Shown piece after piece: positions 7,434-15,312 of a DNA stretch of 32,388 nt. The stretch is from contig CAJTOO010000030.1 in the NCBI GenBank assembly GCA_910577735.1, forward strand, positions 1-32,388, read 5' to 3'. The DNA is from an uncultured Lachnospiraceae bacterium (GTDB lineage: Bacteria; Bacillota; Clostridia; Lachnospirales; Lachnospiraceae). The notes beneath the pieces were generated by a model, which searched no databases, had not been told where the DNA came from, and worked only from the letters and a program-made list of their open reading frames with translations. The stretch's first letter is position 1. Each line of letters opens with the position of its first letter. Position numbers and translations under genes: made by a program.

Positions 7434-8600
7434 ATGAAGGGAAAAAAGGTTATCGCTGTTTTGTTATGCACAGCATCAGTTCTGCTGACAGCCTGCGGCG
7501 GCCAGCAAGATAAGACAGACAGTTCTGCGAATGAATCGAAGGCGTCTTCTGCTGCATCCGGGAAAGGGTCTGATGAAGCGGTTCAGGAATCGCCGGATGA
7601 GGCGGCGGGAGGTGCGCAGCGTGTGGCGCTGATCGTGAACCAGCGTTTTGGGGACCAGAGTTCAGTAGATATTATTGCCGCCGGCGTTGACAAAGCAGCA
7701 GAAGAGTTTGGCCTGGAAGTGAAGAAACTGGAATCCACATCCACAGCGTCGCACGAGGATGACATCCGCTCGCTGGCCAGAGAAGGGTATGATCTGATCA
7801 TCACGACTTTTCCGCAGATGAGTGAAGCGACACTTACCGTTGCCAAAGAATATCCGGACATTAAGTTTGCAGCCATTTATCAATATATCAATGGGCAGGA
7901 GACTGAGGCTGACAATGTATGGAGTTCGGAATATCACGGAGAAGAGTACTTTTATGTGATGGGTGCGCTTGGCGCTTATGTGAGCCGGACGGGACACATC
8001 GGTTATGTGAATGCGGCAGAAAGTCCTTCTGCCAATGCCTCCATCAATGCGCTTATGCTGGGCGCCTTATCTGTAAATCCGGATATAGATGTTTCCTTTA
8101 CGTATGTAGGAAGCTTTGAAGATCCGGCAGCCGGCAAGGAGGTTGCACTTTCCATGGCAGACGGCGGTGTGGATTATATTGTGGGGGATGCGGCGAAGAC
8201 TTCAATCGGTTGTATTGAAGGCGCTAAGGAGGCGGGAATCGCTATTTCCACCGATACGAATTTCGACTATGCTTATGAATTATATCCGGATGGCTATTTT
8301 GCCTCCACCGGACTTGGCTTCGATGAAAATGCCTATATGGCTTGCCGGATGCTGGCCGAGGATAACTTTACCGGCGGTATCATGTCTCCTCTGGGGTTAA
8401 AAGAAGGAATCTATTATATCGGCTATGATGCGTTGGAGCAATTCTCGGCAAATGGCAGCGAATGGGGAAAAATTTTCCGGGATAAGGATGTTATAAGCTT
8501 TGTCAGGGATCTTGAGGCTAAAATCGTTTCCGGTGAAGTGACAGTGCCTAACGACACTTCCTATCCGGACTTTGACAGCCTGAAAGGGAAACAGCAGTAG
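7434..8600 (+). CDS. BMP/PnrA-family nucleoside-binding lipoprotein of an ABC importer
   Basis: A 388-aa surface lipoprotein. The signal peptide ends in the lipobox 'LTAC' with Cys20, followed by a Ser/Ala/Asp-rich tether to about residue 60. The ligand domain starts near residue 64 ('VALIVNQRFGDQSSVD') and has the family's two-lobed periplasmic-binding pattern, for example 'GYDLIITTFPQMSEATLTVA' near 120 and 'GVDYIVGDAAKTSIGCIEGA' near 245. BMP/PnrA proteins bind purine and pyrimidine nucleosides. The gene opens an operon with a nucleoside phosphorylase, an ATPase and two permeases. The 146-base leader after the regulator holds no clear riboswitch or terminator, so read-through from the regulator promoter is possible. 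Confidence 0.92.
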   Translation: MKGKKVIAVLLCTASVLLTACGGQQDKTDSSANESKASSAASGKGSDEAVQESPDEAAGGAQRVALIVNQRFGDQSSVDIIAAGVDKAAEEFGLEVKKLESTSTASHEDDIRSLAREGYDLIITTFPQMSEATLTVAKEYPDIKFAAIYQYINGQETEADNVWSSEYHGEEYFYVMGALGAYVSRTGHIGYVNAAESPSANASINALMLGALSVNPDIDVSFTYVGSFEDPAAGKEVALSMADGGVDYIVGDAAKTSIGCIEGAKEAGIAISTDTNFDYAYELYPDGYFASTGLGFDENAYMACRMLAEDNFTGGIMSPLGLKEGIYYIGYDALEQFSANGSEWGKIFRDKDVISFVRDLEAKIVSGEVTVPNDTSYPDFDSLKGKQQ

Positions 8601-8654
8601 GGCAGCAAAAAGGAGAACATAAATAGGGAAGAGGAGAGAAAAGGATACGGAACT

Positions 8655-9479
8655 ATGATGAATGATGGAGTGAAATCAAATATCAGGGCTATGAAACCTG
8701 AAACAGAAAACGGAAAAACTTATCACATCCGTGTGGGGAATGGGGATGTTCCGGGCATCATGCTGCTGCCTGGTTCTCCGGAACGAGCCATGGTGATATC
8801 AAAGAACTGGGAGGACAGTAAAGAGCTGGCTTTTTACAGGGAATTTCGTACCATGGTGGGCAATTACCAGGGAACCCCCATCGGATGTACTTCAACTGGC
8901 TGCGGTCCGGTGGGCGCAGAGATTGCGATTCATGAACTGAATGCATCGGGTGTTCACACCGCAATCCGGGTAGGCAGCACAGGGAGTATCTCTCCCCGGT
9001 TTGATCTGGGCGATATCGTGATTCCTGTGGCTGCAATCCGGGCAGACGGTACATCGGACTGCTATGTGGATCGGGGGTTTCCGGCGGTGGCCAATGTGGA
9101 TGTGGTAAACGCTCTGGCACAGGCCTGTGAAAATCTGGGCTATAAATATGGATATGGACTGATGTATTGTCCTGCTTCCTTCTATCTTGGACAGGGCAGG
9201 AAGATCAAGGAAGACGGGTATTGGCCTTCTTTCGCGCCGCATATCATTCCCGATCTGCAGAGTGCAGGTGTGACTAATATTGATACGGATACATCGGGAC
9301 AATATATTGTGGGACAGCTTCATGGTATGCGGATGGGGGCGGTTATGTCTATTATTTCAAACCGTATCCGCGATACCTGGGGAGACAACGGAGGAGAAGA
9401 GAAAGTGAGCAGAGTTGCCTGCGAAGCGGTGCGCATCCTTGCTAAGCAGGATAAAGAGAAAAATCCGCTGCGCTTGTAG
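8655..9479 (+). CDS. Uridine phosphorylase-like nucleoside phosphorylase
   Basis: A 274-aa enzyme of the NP-I family, expected to split uridine or related nucleosides with phosphate into base and ribose-1-phosphate in the cytoplasm. The phosphate loop 'LPGSPERA' near residue 38 and 'RVGSTGSISPRFDLGDIVIP' near 106 match uridine phosphorylase. 'FYLGQGR' carries Gln180 and Arg182, the pair that reads uracil in E. coli Udp (Q166, R168). The ribose-binding 'EMES' motif of Udp is replaced here by Asp210-Thr211-Asp212-Thr213, keeping acidic residues but one carbon shorter. Its place inside a nucleoside import operon supports the role. The exact substrate range is open. Confidence 0.88.
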   Translation: MMNDGVKSNIRAMKPETENGKTYHIRVGNGDVPGIMLLPGSPERAMVISKNWEDSKELAFYREFRTMVGNYQGTPIGCTSTGCGPVGAEIAIHELNASGVHTAIRVGSTGSISPRFDLGDIVIPVAAIRADGTSDCYVDRGFPAVANVDVVNALAQACENLGYKYGYGLMYCPASFYLGQGRKIKEDGYWPSFAPHIIPDLQSAGVTNIDTDTSGQYIVGQLHGMRMGAVMSIISNRIRDTWGDNGGEEKVSRVACEAVRILAKQDKEKNPLRL

Positions 9480-9480
9480 C

Positions 9481-9510
9481 AAGGTTCATTCCGAAGGAAT
9501 TTACCTTTTG
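9481..9510 (+). terminator. Hairpin directly after the nucleoside phosphorylase gene
   Basis: AAGGT and ATTCC (9481-9492) pair with GGAAT and ACCTT (9496-9507), with a small internal loop, followed by TTTTG. It starts one base after the stop codon. It probably acts as a leaky terminator that lowers expression of the downstream transporter genes. Confidence 0.5.
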
Positions 9511-9513
9511 CTT

Positions 9514-9585
9514 ACCGGGCGTTTGCCATTTCGCAGTATAGCAAGCTGACGATTTGTAGATAACGCCCGGTCATTTCTTTTATTT
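9514..9585 (+). promoter_or_regulatory. Long stem-loop with T-rich tail before the ATPase gene
   Basis: ACCGGGCGTT (9514-9523) pairs perfectly with AACGCCCGGT (9562-9571) around a 38-base loop. A T-rich tail (CATTTCTTTTATTT) runs to 9585, just ahead of the ribosome site of the next gene. It could be a second terminator, an attenuator or a small structured RNA. It matches no riboswitch class I know. Confidence 0.5.
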
Positions 9586-9601
9586 CCTGAGGAGGTATGA
9601 A

Positions 9602-11137
9602 ATGGAGACGGTTTTGAAAATGACGTCGATCACCAAACGATTTGAAGGTGTATTGGCTAATGATAAAGTAAATCTGACAGTGGGACAGGGGGAGATTCAT
9701 GGTCTGATCGGGGAAAACGGCGCCGGGAAATCGACGCTGATGAATATTCTGTATGGCCTGGTGCAAAAAGATTCCGGGACCATTGAACTGGAAGGAAAGG
9801 AGATTGAAATTCCCGACCCCCAGACGGCCATCCGTTATGGTATTGGCATGGTACATCAGCATTTCATGCTGGTACCCGGATTTTCCGTGCTGCAGAATAT
9901 TATTCTGGGCAGTGAGCCGGGACGGGCGGGATTTATTGATTATGGAGAAGCGAGAAAAAGGGTCCTGGAGATTATGCAAAACTATGCGTTGAACCTGGAT
10001 CTGGAGCGAAAGGTGATGCATTTATCTGTAGGACAGATGCAGATTGCAGAAATCCTGAAACTGCTTTACCGGGGGGCAAAGATTATTGTACTGGATGAAC
10101 CTACCGCAGTTCTTGCACCGGCGGAGATTCAGGATCTGTTTCAGATTCTAAAGCGTTTGGCCGGGCAGGGATGTTCTGTTATTTTTATTACCCACAAGCT
10201 GCGGGAGGTCATTCAGATTACGACGAATATCACGATTATGAGAAAGGGTGTGGTGACGGGGAATGTGAGGACCTCTGAGACCAATGCAGATGAACTTTCC
10301 ACGATGATGATCGGACGGAAAATGAAGGAACAGCTTGAACGGATTACCATTTCCAATCCCCGGACGGTTTTTGCAGCAGAAAATGTCAGGGTCTGTGATT
10401 CGCGCGGGTTTATAGCGGTAAAAGACATTACGTTTGGGGTAAAGCAGGGAGAGATTCTGGGTGTGGCCGGCATTGAGGGGAATGGGCAGGATGAGCTGAC
10501 AGAGGCTTTGGTGGGATTACAGAGGGCTGAAAGCGGAAAGTTAATCTTAAATGGACAGGAAATCACTGGTATGTCGATACGAAAGCGAAGGGAGCGGGGA
10601 CTCTCTCATATTCCGGCAGACCGATTGAAAAGGGGTGTGGTGGCCAGCTGCTCCATCTGGGAAAATCTGATGACCACCCAATATTATAAGCCTTCCTTTT
10701 CCAGGCTGGGGGTCATGAAGCTTCGAAAATGCAGCGAGCAGGCGAAGGAATTGATTGATCAGTATGTTATTAAAGTGCCGGATGAAAACTATGCGGTATC
10801 CACATTGTCGGGCGGGAATATGCAAAAGGTAGTGATTGCCAGGGAACTGAATATTTCTCCTGATTTTCTGATTGCGGCGCAGCCTACCAGAGGCGTGGAC
10901 ATCGGTGCGATTGCCTTTATTTATGACAGACTGATTGAAATGCGAAACCGTGGCCGGGCGATTCTTTTGATCTCATCTGAACTGGATGAAATATTGAAAT
11001 TATCTGACCGCATTATGGTTATGTACGAAGGAGAAATTGTCGGGGAATTTCTAAATGACGGCAATCTGTCCGAAATTGAGCTGGGTCTGTATATGACAGG
11101 CTCGAAACGCAGGGAGGTGAAGGGAAATGCACAGTAA
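9602..11137 (+). CDS. Double-domain ATPase of the nucleoside (BMP) ABC importer
   Basis: A 511-aa ATPase with two fused nucleotide-binding domains, as in sugar and nucleoside importers (RbsA/NupO type). Domain 1 has Walker A 'GENGAGKST' (37-45), signature 'LSVGQMQIAEI' and Walker B 'IIVLDEPTAVL'. Domain 2 has the usual degenerate Walker A ('GIEGNGQDEL'), an intact signature 'LSGGNMQKVVIAREL' and 'AAQPTRGVDIGA'. The ribosome site GAGGAGG lies 8 bases before the ATG. The end overlaps the first permease gene by 11 bases. It powers uptake of the nucleoside delivered by the BMP lipoprotein. Confidence 0.95.
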   Translation: METVLKMTSITKRFEGVLANDKVNLTVGQGEIHGLIGENGAGKSTLMNILYGLVQKDSGTIELEGKEIEIPDPQTAIRYGIGMVHQHFMLVPGFSVLQNIILGSEPGRAGFIDYGEARKRVLEIMQNYALNLDLERKVMHLSVGQMQIAEILKLLYRGAKIIVLDEPTAVLAPAEIQDLFQILKRLAGQGCSVIFITHKLREVIQITTNITIMRKGVVTGNVRTSETNADELSTMMIGRKMKEQLERITISNPRTVFAAENVRVCDSRGFIAVKDITFGVKQGEILGVAGIEGNGQDELTEALVGLQRAESGKLILNGQEITGMSIRKRRERGLSHIPADRLKRGVVASCSIWENLMTTQYYKPSFSRLGVMKLRKCSEQAKELIDQYVIKVPDENYAVSTLSGGNMQKVVIARELNISPDFLIAAQPTRGVDIGAIAFIYDRLIEMRNRGRAILLISSELDEILKLSDRIMVMYEGEIVGEFLNDGNLSEIELGLYMTGSKRREVKGNAQ

Positions 11138-12221
11138 GGCAGTAGTGTTTGGACGAAATATGAAAACCCTTTTCAGACAGATTCTTGTTATCGTGATTTC
11201 GTTGCTTGTAGTCTCTGTTGTTGTGACAATTGCAGGATTTTCTCCCATAACCATGCTTTCCGGCCTGCTGCATGGTGTCACAGGTGATTTGGGAGGCGCT
11301 GTCAGATGGAGTATTCCGCTGATCTTCACAGGACTGGCTGCCAGTGTGGCTTTCAAAGCCGAAGTGTTTAACCTGGGAATTGACGGACAGCTGAACATGG
11401 GTGCTCTGGCCGGCACCTGGGTTGCCCTGTGTCTTTCCGAGCGGATTCCAAGAGGCGCAGGTCTGCTTGCGATTATTGCGGCAGGATGTCTTGCGGGAAT
11501 GGTGTTTGCTTTGATTCCTACCTTATTATATGTCCGTTTCAAAGCGGACCTTGTGGTGACCACGCTGCTTCTCAATTTTGTTGCGGAGCTTCTAACGGAT
11601 TATGCGATTCTTGGACCGCTGCGGCCTGAGGGAACGGCATCTCAGGCAGCGTCCACGCCCAAGTTTGCGGAGAACTTCTGGCTGGCCAAGCTGGCGTATC
11701 TGCCCAATTCCAATGCCCATACAGGACTTTACATTGCCATTGCCGCAGCAGTTATCCTCTGGTTTGTGCTCAAAAAGACTACAACAGGATATGAGATCAA
11801 GCTGGTGGGAGCTAATCCCCATACGGCGCAGGACAGCGGGATTCGTGTAAATTATATCATTATTAAGGCCATGCTGCTCAGCGGGCTGATAGCCGGTCTG
11901 GCCGGGGCGGTGGAAATGACGGGAGTGCTGCACCAGTTTCCCAAGCGCTTTAATACGGGTTTGGGATTTGACGGAATTGTGGTAGCGGTTTTGGCGAACA
12001 ATAATCCTCTTGGGGTGTTGCTTTCCGGGGCCTTTTTCGGCGCATTAAAAAACGGTGCGGCTAACTTACAGCGTCTGACGAACATACCGCGTCCCATGGT
12101 AGAGATCATTCAGGCAACGATTATCCTGGCTGTTACAGTGAAAGTTTCTTTGAAAATGCGGCACAGATTGAGCAGATGGCTTTCAAAAATGAAAACTGCC
12201 GGAAAGGAGATGGAGTCATGA
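11127..12221 (+). CDS. ABC importer permease 1 (nucleoside/BMP type)
   Basis: A 364-aa membrane protein with about eight to ten hydrophobic segments. It is of the BPD_transp_2 family used by simple sugar and nucleoside importers. The hallmarks are 'FKAEVFNLGIDGQLNMGALAG' near residue 77, the coupling loop 'LVGANPHTAQDSGI' near 233, and 'GLAGAVEMTGVL' near 260. It starts inside the ATPase gene with AGGGAGG before the ATG, and overlaps the next gene by ATGA. It pairs with permease 2 to form the channel. Confidence 0.93.
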   Translation: MHSKAVVFGRNMKTLFRQILVIVISLLVVSVVVTIAGFSPITMLSGLLHGVTGDLGGAVRWSIPLIFTGLAASVAFKAEVFNLGIDGQLNMGALAGTWVALCLSERIPRGAGLLAIIAAGCLAGMVFALIPTLLYVRFKADLVVTTLLLNFVAELLTDYAILGPLRPEGTASQAASTPKFAENFWLAKLAYLPNSNAHTGLYIAIAAAVILWFVLKKTTTGYEIKLVGANPHTAQDSGIRVNYIIIKAMLLSGLIAGLAGAVEMTGVLHQFPKRFNTGLGFDGIVVAVLANNNPLGVLLSGAFFGALKNGAANLQRLTNIPRPMVEIIQATIILAVTVKVSLKMRHRLSRWLSKMKTAGKEMES

Positions 12222-13798
12222 ATCAGATTTTAAGCATCAATATTCTTTCTTCCATGCTGCGTATTTCCACGCCGGTAACGCTTGCCGCCATGGGAGGATT
12301 GCTCTGTCAGAAAGCCGGCGTTTTCAACATTGCTCTGGACGGTATGATGCTCATAGGCGCCTTCTTCGGCATTGTGGGCGTTCACTTTTCCGGCGGTAAT
12401 ATTTGGGTGGGATATCTTCTGGCGATGGCCAGTGCCATGCTCGTGAGCCTGCTGTACGGAACTGTCGGCATCAAACTGAAGGCCAATCTTGTTTACACGG
12501 GACTTGCCATTAACATGTTGTCGCTGGGCTTAACCTCCTTCGTATTAAATGCTTTCTTTGATATGGCTGGGTCACTTCGGCCAGCCGCTATTCATACGGT
12601 TCCGAAGCTGGTAATTCCGGTCCTGTGTGATATTCCGGTGCTGTCTCAGCTGTTCAACGGCCAGGATATGATGGTATATGTTGCGTTTGCCCTTGTGCTT
12701 GTGATGTGGGTCGTCATATCCAAAACAAGATTCGGTCTGGCAGTTGCCAGTGTGGGCGAACATCCGGATGCGGCCAGGACCAGCGGCATCCATCCGGACC
12801 GGATTCAGATGATCACTATCTTGATCTCCGGTGCCCTGTGCGGTTTGGCTGGCGCCCATCTGTCCTGCGATATTGTCTCGGAATTCAGTGAAAATATGGT
12901 CCAGGGACGAGGGTTTACGGCCTTTACGGTGGTGGCCTTCGGGAATGCCAACCCCTTCCTAACCTTCCTGGCATCCCTGCTTTTTGGAGCTGCGTCAGCG
13001 CTGGGAACCAGAATAGACATTGCGGCGATAGGGATTCCTTCTTCTTTGATCAATACCTTTCCTTATCTGATGTGTATTGTAGCGCTTGTCTGCAGTTCTT
13101 CCATTTCCAGACGGCGGTCACGGCAATTGTTCCGCCAAAAGGACCAGATCCGTGCTGTGGTTTTTGACATGGACGGCGTGCTCTGTAAATCAGAGAAAAC
13201 CTTTATTGCCGCCATACGAAAGGCGTTGCAGGAATATGGCGTGGATGCCAAAGAGGAGGAATTCCGGGCCATGTCCGGCGCCAGTGATGATATCTTTATA
13301 GGGGCGGTAGCCGAAAAGCATGGTGTGCCTTATCGGACAGAGATGAAAGACAGGGCCTATACCGTTTACGGGGAGATGGCAGCAGGAAATGTGGAAGCCT
13401 TTCAGGACATGGATCGTATTATAAGAAAATTGCGGGAGAAAGGTATGAAAACGGCTGTTGCAAGCAGTGCAGACAGAAGAAAAGTTTCTATTTCCCTAAA
13501 AGCTGTGGGACTTCCGGAAGAATTGTTCGACGCCATTATCAGCGCAGACCAGGTGAGCAAGGCAAAACCGGCGCCTGATCTGTTCCTGAAAGCGGCAGAG
13601 GTCTTGAACATAACACCTGCATGCTGTGTTGCGCTGGATGATTCCCCGTTGGGGATTCATGGGGCGAAAGAGGCGGGCATGAAGACCATGGCGGTGCTCA
13701 CGGACAGGCAAAAGGAAGAATTTCAGGAGGAAAGACCGACCTGCTTTTGTCAGGTGCCGACGGAGTGCTATCGGTTGATCGTGAGAAACAGAATTTAA
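12218..13798 (+). CDS. Fusion: nucleoside ABC permease 2 + HAD phosphatase/phosphomutase (beta-PGM-like)
   Basis: A single uninterrupted 526-aa frame. Residues 1-300 are an ABC permease: 'CQKAGVFNIALDGMMLIGAF' near 30, coupling loop 'VGEHPDAARTSGI' near 185, and 'GFTAFTVVAFGNANPF' near 232. It ends with a last helix and the positive stretch 'RRRSRQ', which places what follows in the cytoplasm. Residues 311-526 are a complete HAD domain of the beta-phosphoglucomutase/GPH type: Asp317 and Asp319 in 'DMDGVL', Ser416/Ser417 in 'VASSAD', Lys450 in 'KAKPAPD', and Asp474-Asp475 in 'LDDSPLG'. Usual permeases of this kind are about 300-320 aa and usual HAD enzymes about 215 aa, so two full proteins are joined by a linker of only about ten residues. 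In this operon the HAD part may act on ribose-1-phosphate from the phosphorylase. A terminator follows 10 bases after the stop. Confidence 0.92.
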   Translation: MNQILSINILSSMLRISTPVTLAAMGGLLCQKAGVFNIALDGMMLIGAFFGIVGVHFSGGNIWVGYLLAMASAMLVSLLYGTVGIKLKANLVYTGLAINMLSLGLTSFVLNAFFDMAGSLRPAAIHTVPKLVIPVLCDIPVLSQLFNGQDMMVYVAFALVLVMWVVISKTRFGLAVASVGEHPDAARTSGIHPDRIQMITILISGALCGLAGAHLSCDIVSEFSENMVQGRGFTAFTVVAFGNANPFLTFLASLLFGAASALGTRIDIAAIGIPSSLINTFPYLMCIVALVCSSSISRRRSRQLFRQKDQIRAVVFDMDGVLCKSEKTFIAAIRKALQEYGVDAKEEEFRAMSGASDDIFIGAVAEKHGVPYRTEMKDRAYTVYGEMAAGNVEAFQDMDRIIRKLREKGMKTAVASSADRRKVSISLKAVGLPEELFDAIISADQVSKAKPAPDLFLKAAEVLNITPACCVALDDSPLGIHGAKEAGMKTMAVLTDRQKEEFQEERPTCFCQVPTECYRLIVRNRI

Positions 13799-13808
13799 GC
13801 AAAGCTGT

Positions 13809-13840
13809 AAAAACACGGAGAGAAATTTCCGTGTTTTTTT
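13809..13840. terminator. Repeated terminator element, copy 3
   Basis: AAAAACACGG (13809-13818), loop AGAGAAATTT, CCGTGTTTTTTT (13829-13840), closing the nucleoside operon. The stem is the same as the other three copies. Confidence 0.9.
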
Positions 13841-14023
13841 GATTCGTTCTTTTTGCATAAAATATTAGATTTAATATAATCAATTTTACCTTTAAAAACG
13901 ATATAAATAGTAGATGCAGTGGGTTTATAACCTTAAAATTAGCATTAATAATTCGGGTGGTGACATTGTTTATGCCTGCTTAATTGTGACTTTTGAAGTT
14001 TTAAAGAAAGGGAGATGAACAAA

Positions 14024-14878
14024 ATGAACGGTATGCTTGGATGGAAGGCTGTAAATTTGATTATGAATCCAAACAGAAACCAGAACCTTCTTGACCTTTT
14101 GGCTAATAAACGCAATGCTGTCAACAAAGGACAGAGAGATTTATTTATAAGGAGTGGAGATCGTGTCGGAGAAATAGGATTATACACTGCCTCGGCACCA
14201 AAAACGGCAAGGAAAGTTTCTGATGCGGTTCTGGATATGATTAATTTTGAATATATGGCTTGTGAGACAGATACTGGCTTTATCTTTGGGGGTGTGGAAT
14301 ATTATAATGAAGACATTCCGAGTATAAGTTTAGATAAATGTCTGAAGGCTGAAGCCGAAAATAATGCCATTGTTTTTCATACTGGAAAATATTATCAATT
14401 TACGGATGAGGCAGGGAAAACGCATATTCTGACCTGCTCGTATGGGCGGATGAAGCAACCTAATTCAGATACGTCAAGAGGAGTGGTAGATGATAAAAGT
14501 TTTGAGATTGGACGCTTTTGGAACATGCTGTCAACAAACGGTACCTTTTTAGGACTATATTATTCTCAAGAAACAGAAAGAAAACTTTTGAATGATGCGG
14601 GTATCAAGGACGGATTTTTTTCTGTACAAGTGGGGGATAATAAACAGGACTACTTTTATTCTAATGGAAATGCGGGAACAGCGGTGCTAAAGTCAAGATA
14701 TGATAATACCTATCAGATGTATATGACACAAAACGAAATAATCTTTCGGGATTATGAACCTGGTTCTGTATTTCGGGTTGGAGGCGAGGAGTATGTGTTG
14801 AGTGAGGATAGAAAGTTAGATATTCCCTATGGGGCAGATATATACGACGTTAAGTGGCCGCCTCGGAAACAAGCATAG
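14024..14878 (+). CDS. Hypothetical protein, 284 aa, unrecognised
   Basis: I do not recognise this protein. It has no signal peptide and no membrane helix. The N-terminal 60 residues are basic and helical ('NRNQNLLDLLANKRNAVNKG'), and the rest is mixed alpha/beta with many Tyr and Gly, for example 'GRFWNMLSTNGTFLGLYYS'. The start at 14024 is chosen because AAGGGAG lies 9 bases upstream; an ATG at 14015 touches that site and is too close. The gene is more AT-rich than the nucleoside operon before it and sits between terminator copies 3 and 4, so it is a separate unit and perhaps acquired. Confidence 0.75.
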   Translation: MNGMLGWKAVNLIMNPNRNQNLLDLLANKRNAVNKGQRDLFIRSGDRVGEIGLYTASAPKTARKVSDAVLDMINFEYMACETDTGFIFGGVEYYNEDIPSISLDKCLKAEAENNAIVFHTGKYYQFTDEAGKTHILTCSYGRMKQPNSDTSRGVVDDKSFEIGRFWNMLSTNGTFLGLYYSQETERKLLNDAGIKDGFFSVQVGDNKQDYFYSNGNAGTAVLKSRYDNTYQMYMTQNEIIFRDYEPGSVFRVGGEEYVLSEDRKLDIPYGADIYDVKWPPRKQA

Positions 14879-14949
14879 ATGTTGATTGCGAGATTAAGAT
14901 ATAATGGGATAAGAGCGTTTTATCGAGAGTGTATAGGAAGCAGAATGAT

Positions 14950-14979
14950 AAAAACACGGAGAGAAATTTCCGTGTTTTT
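14950..14979. terminator. Repeated terminator element, copy 4
   Basis: AAAAACACGG (14950-14959), loop AGAGAAATTT, CCGTGTTTTT (14970-14979). The downstream flank TTTCCGGGAAAATGATGCA (14984-15002) matches the flank of copy 1 except for one base, so the repeat unit is longer than the hairpin. Confidence 0.85.
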
Positions 14980-15120
14980 ATTATTTCCGGGAAAATGATG
15001 CAGAAATGATGCATTGTACATTTATAATATGAATTTAAGAAAGTATTTTATGCGCAGAAGTTTATGTAAAGTTTATGTAAAGAGATGCATTATTTTTGCA
15101 ATGCTTTTACGGCGGTGAGT

Positions 15121-15306
15121 ATGGAGAATAAATATTATAGCAGTTGGATTCTGACACTGGGATATGCAGACGTTCTATATACTGTAGTAGAGAATTATAT
15201 CATTGTGGATGAGGCTTTATACAGGGTGTATGACGATGGTACATTGGAAAAGACCAGAAAGGAAGAGGCAGGGATTTTGCTGCCGGATGAGATGATCATT
15301 CCGTGA
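15121..15306 (+). CDS. Small hypothetical protein or C-terminal remnant (61 aa)
   Basis: A short frame with the text 'VDEALYRVYDDGTLEKTRKE' and a high Tyr/Glu content, resembling the C-terminal part of secreted beta-rich proteins more than a complete protein. The ribosome site is poor (GGTGAG right before the ATG), and an ATG at 15085 in the same frame has none. It ends 6 bases before the next gene, so it may be a shortened first member of the following cluster. Low confidence as a functional gene. Confidence 0.4.
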   Translation: MENKYYSSWILTLGYADVLYTVVENYIIVDEALYRVYDDGTLEKTRKEEAGILLPDEMIIP

Positions 15307-15312
15307 GAAGTG

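Noticed and set aside
9512..10021. Minus-strand open frame of 169 codons over the ATPase start
   Set aside because: It is antisense to a well-supported ABC ATPase gene and to a stem-loop, with no recognisable protein features.
11051..11575. 174-codon minus-strand frame over the ATPase/permease border
   Set aside because: It is antisense to two strongly supported overlapping genes and has low-complexity shadow composition.
13090..13160. Permease-HAD junction as a sequencing frameshift or missed stop
   Set aside because: The frame runs through without stop and both domains are in the same frame; no ribosome site or good start codon for a separate HAD gene lies just before codon 311.
4682..14979. 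Four similar short repeats as a CRISPR-like or clustered array
   Set aside because: The copies are thousands of bases apart, each is a self-complementary hairpin with T-run at a gene end, and there are no spacers.
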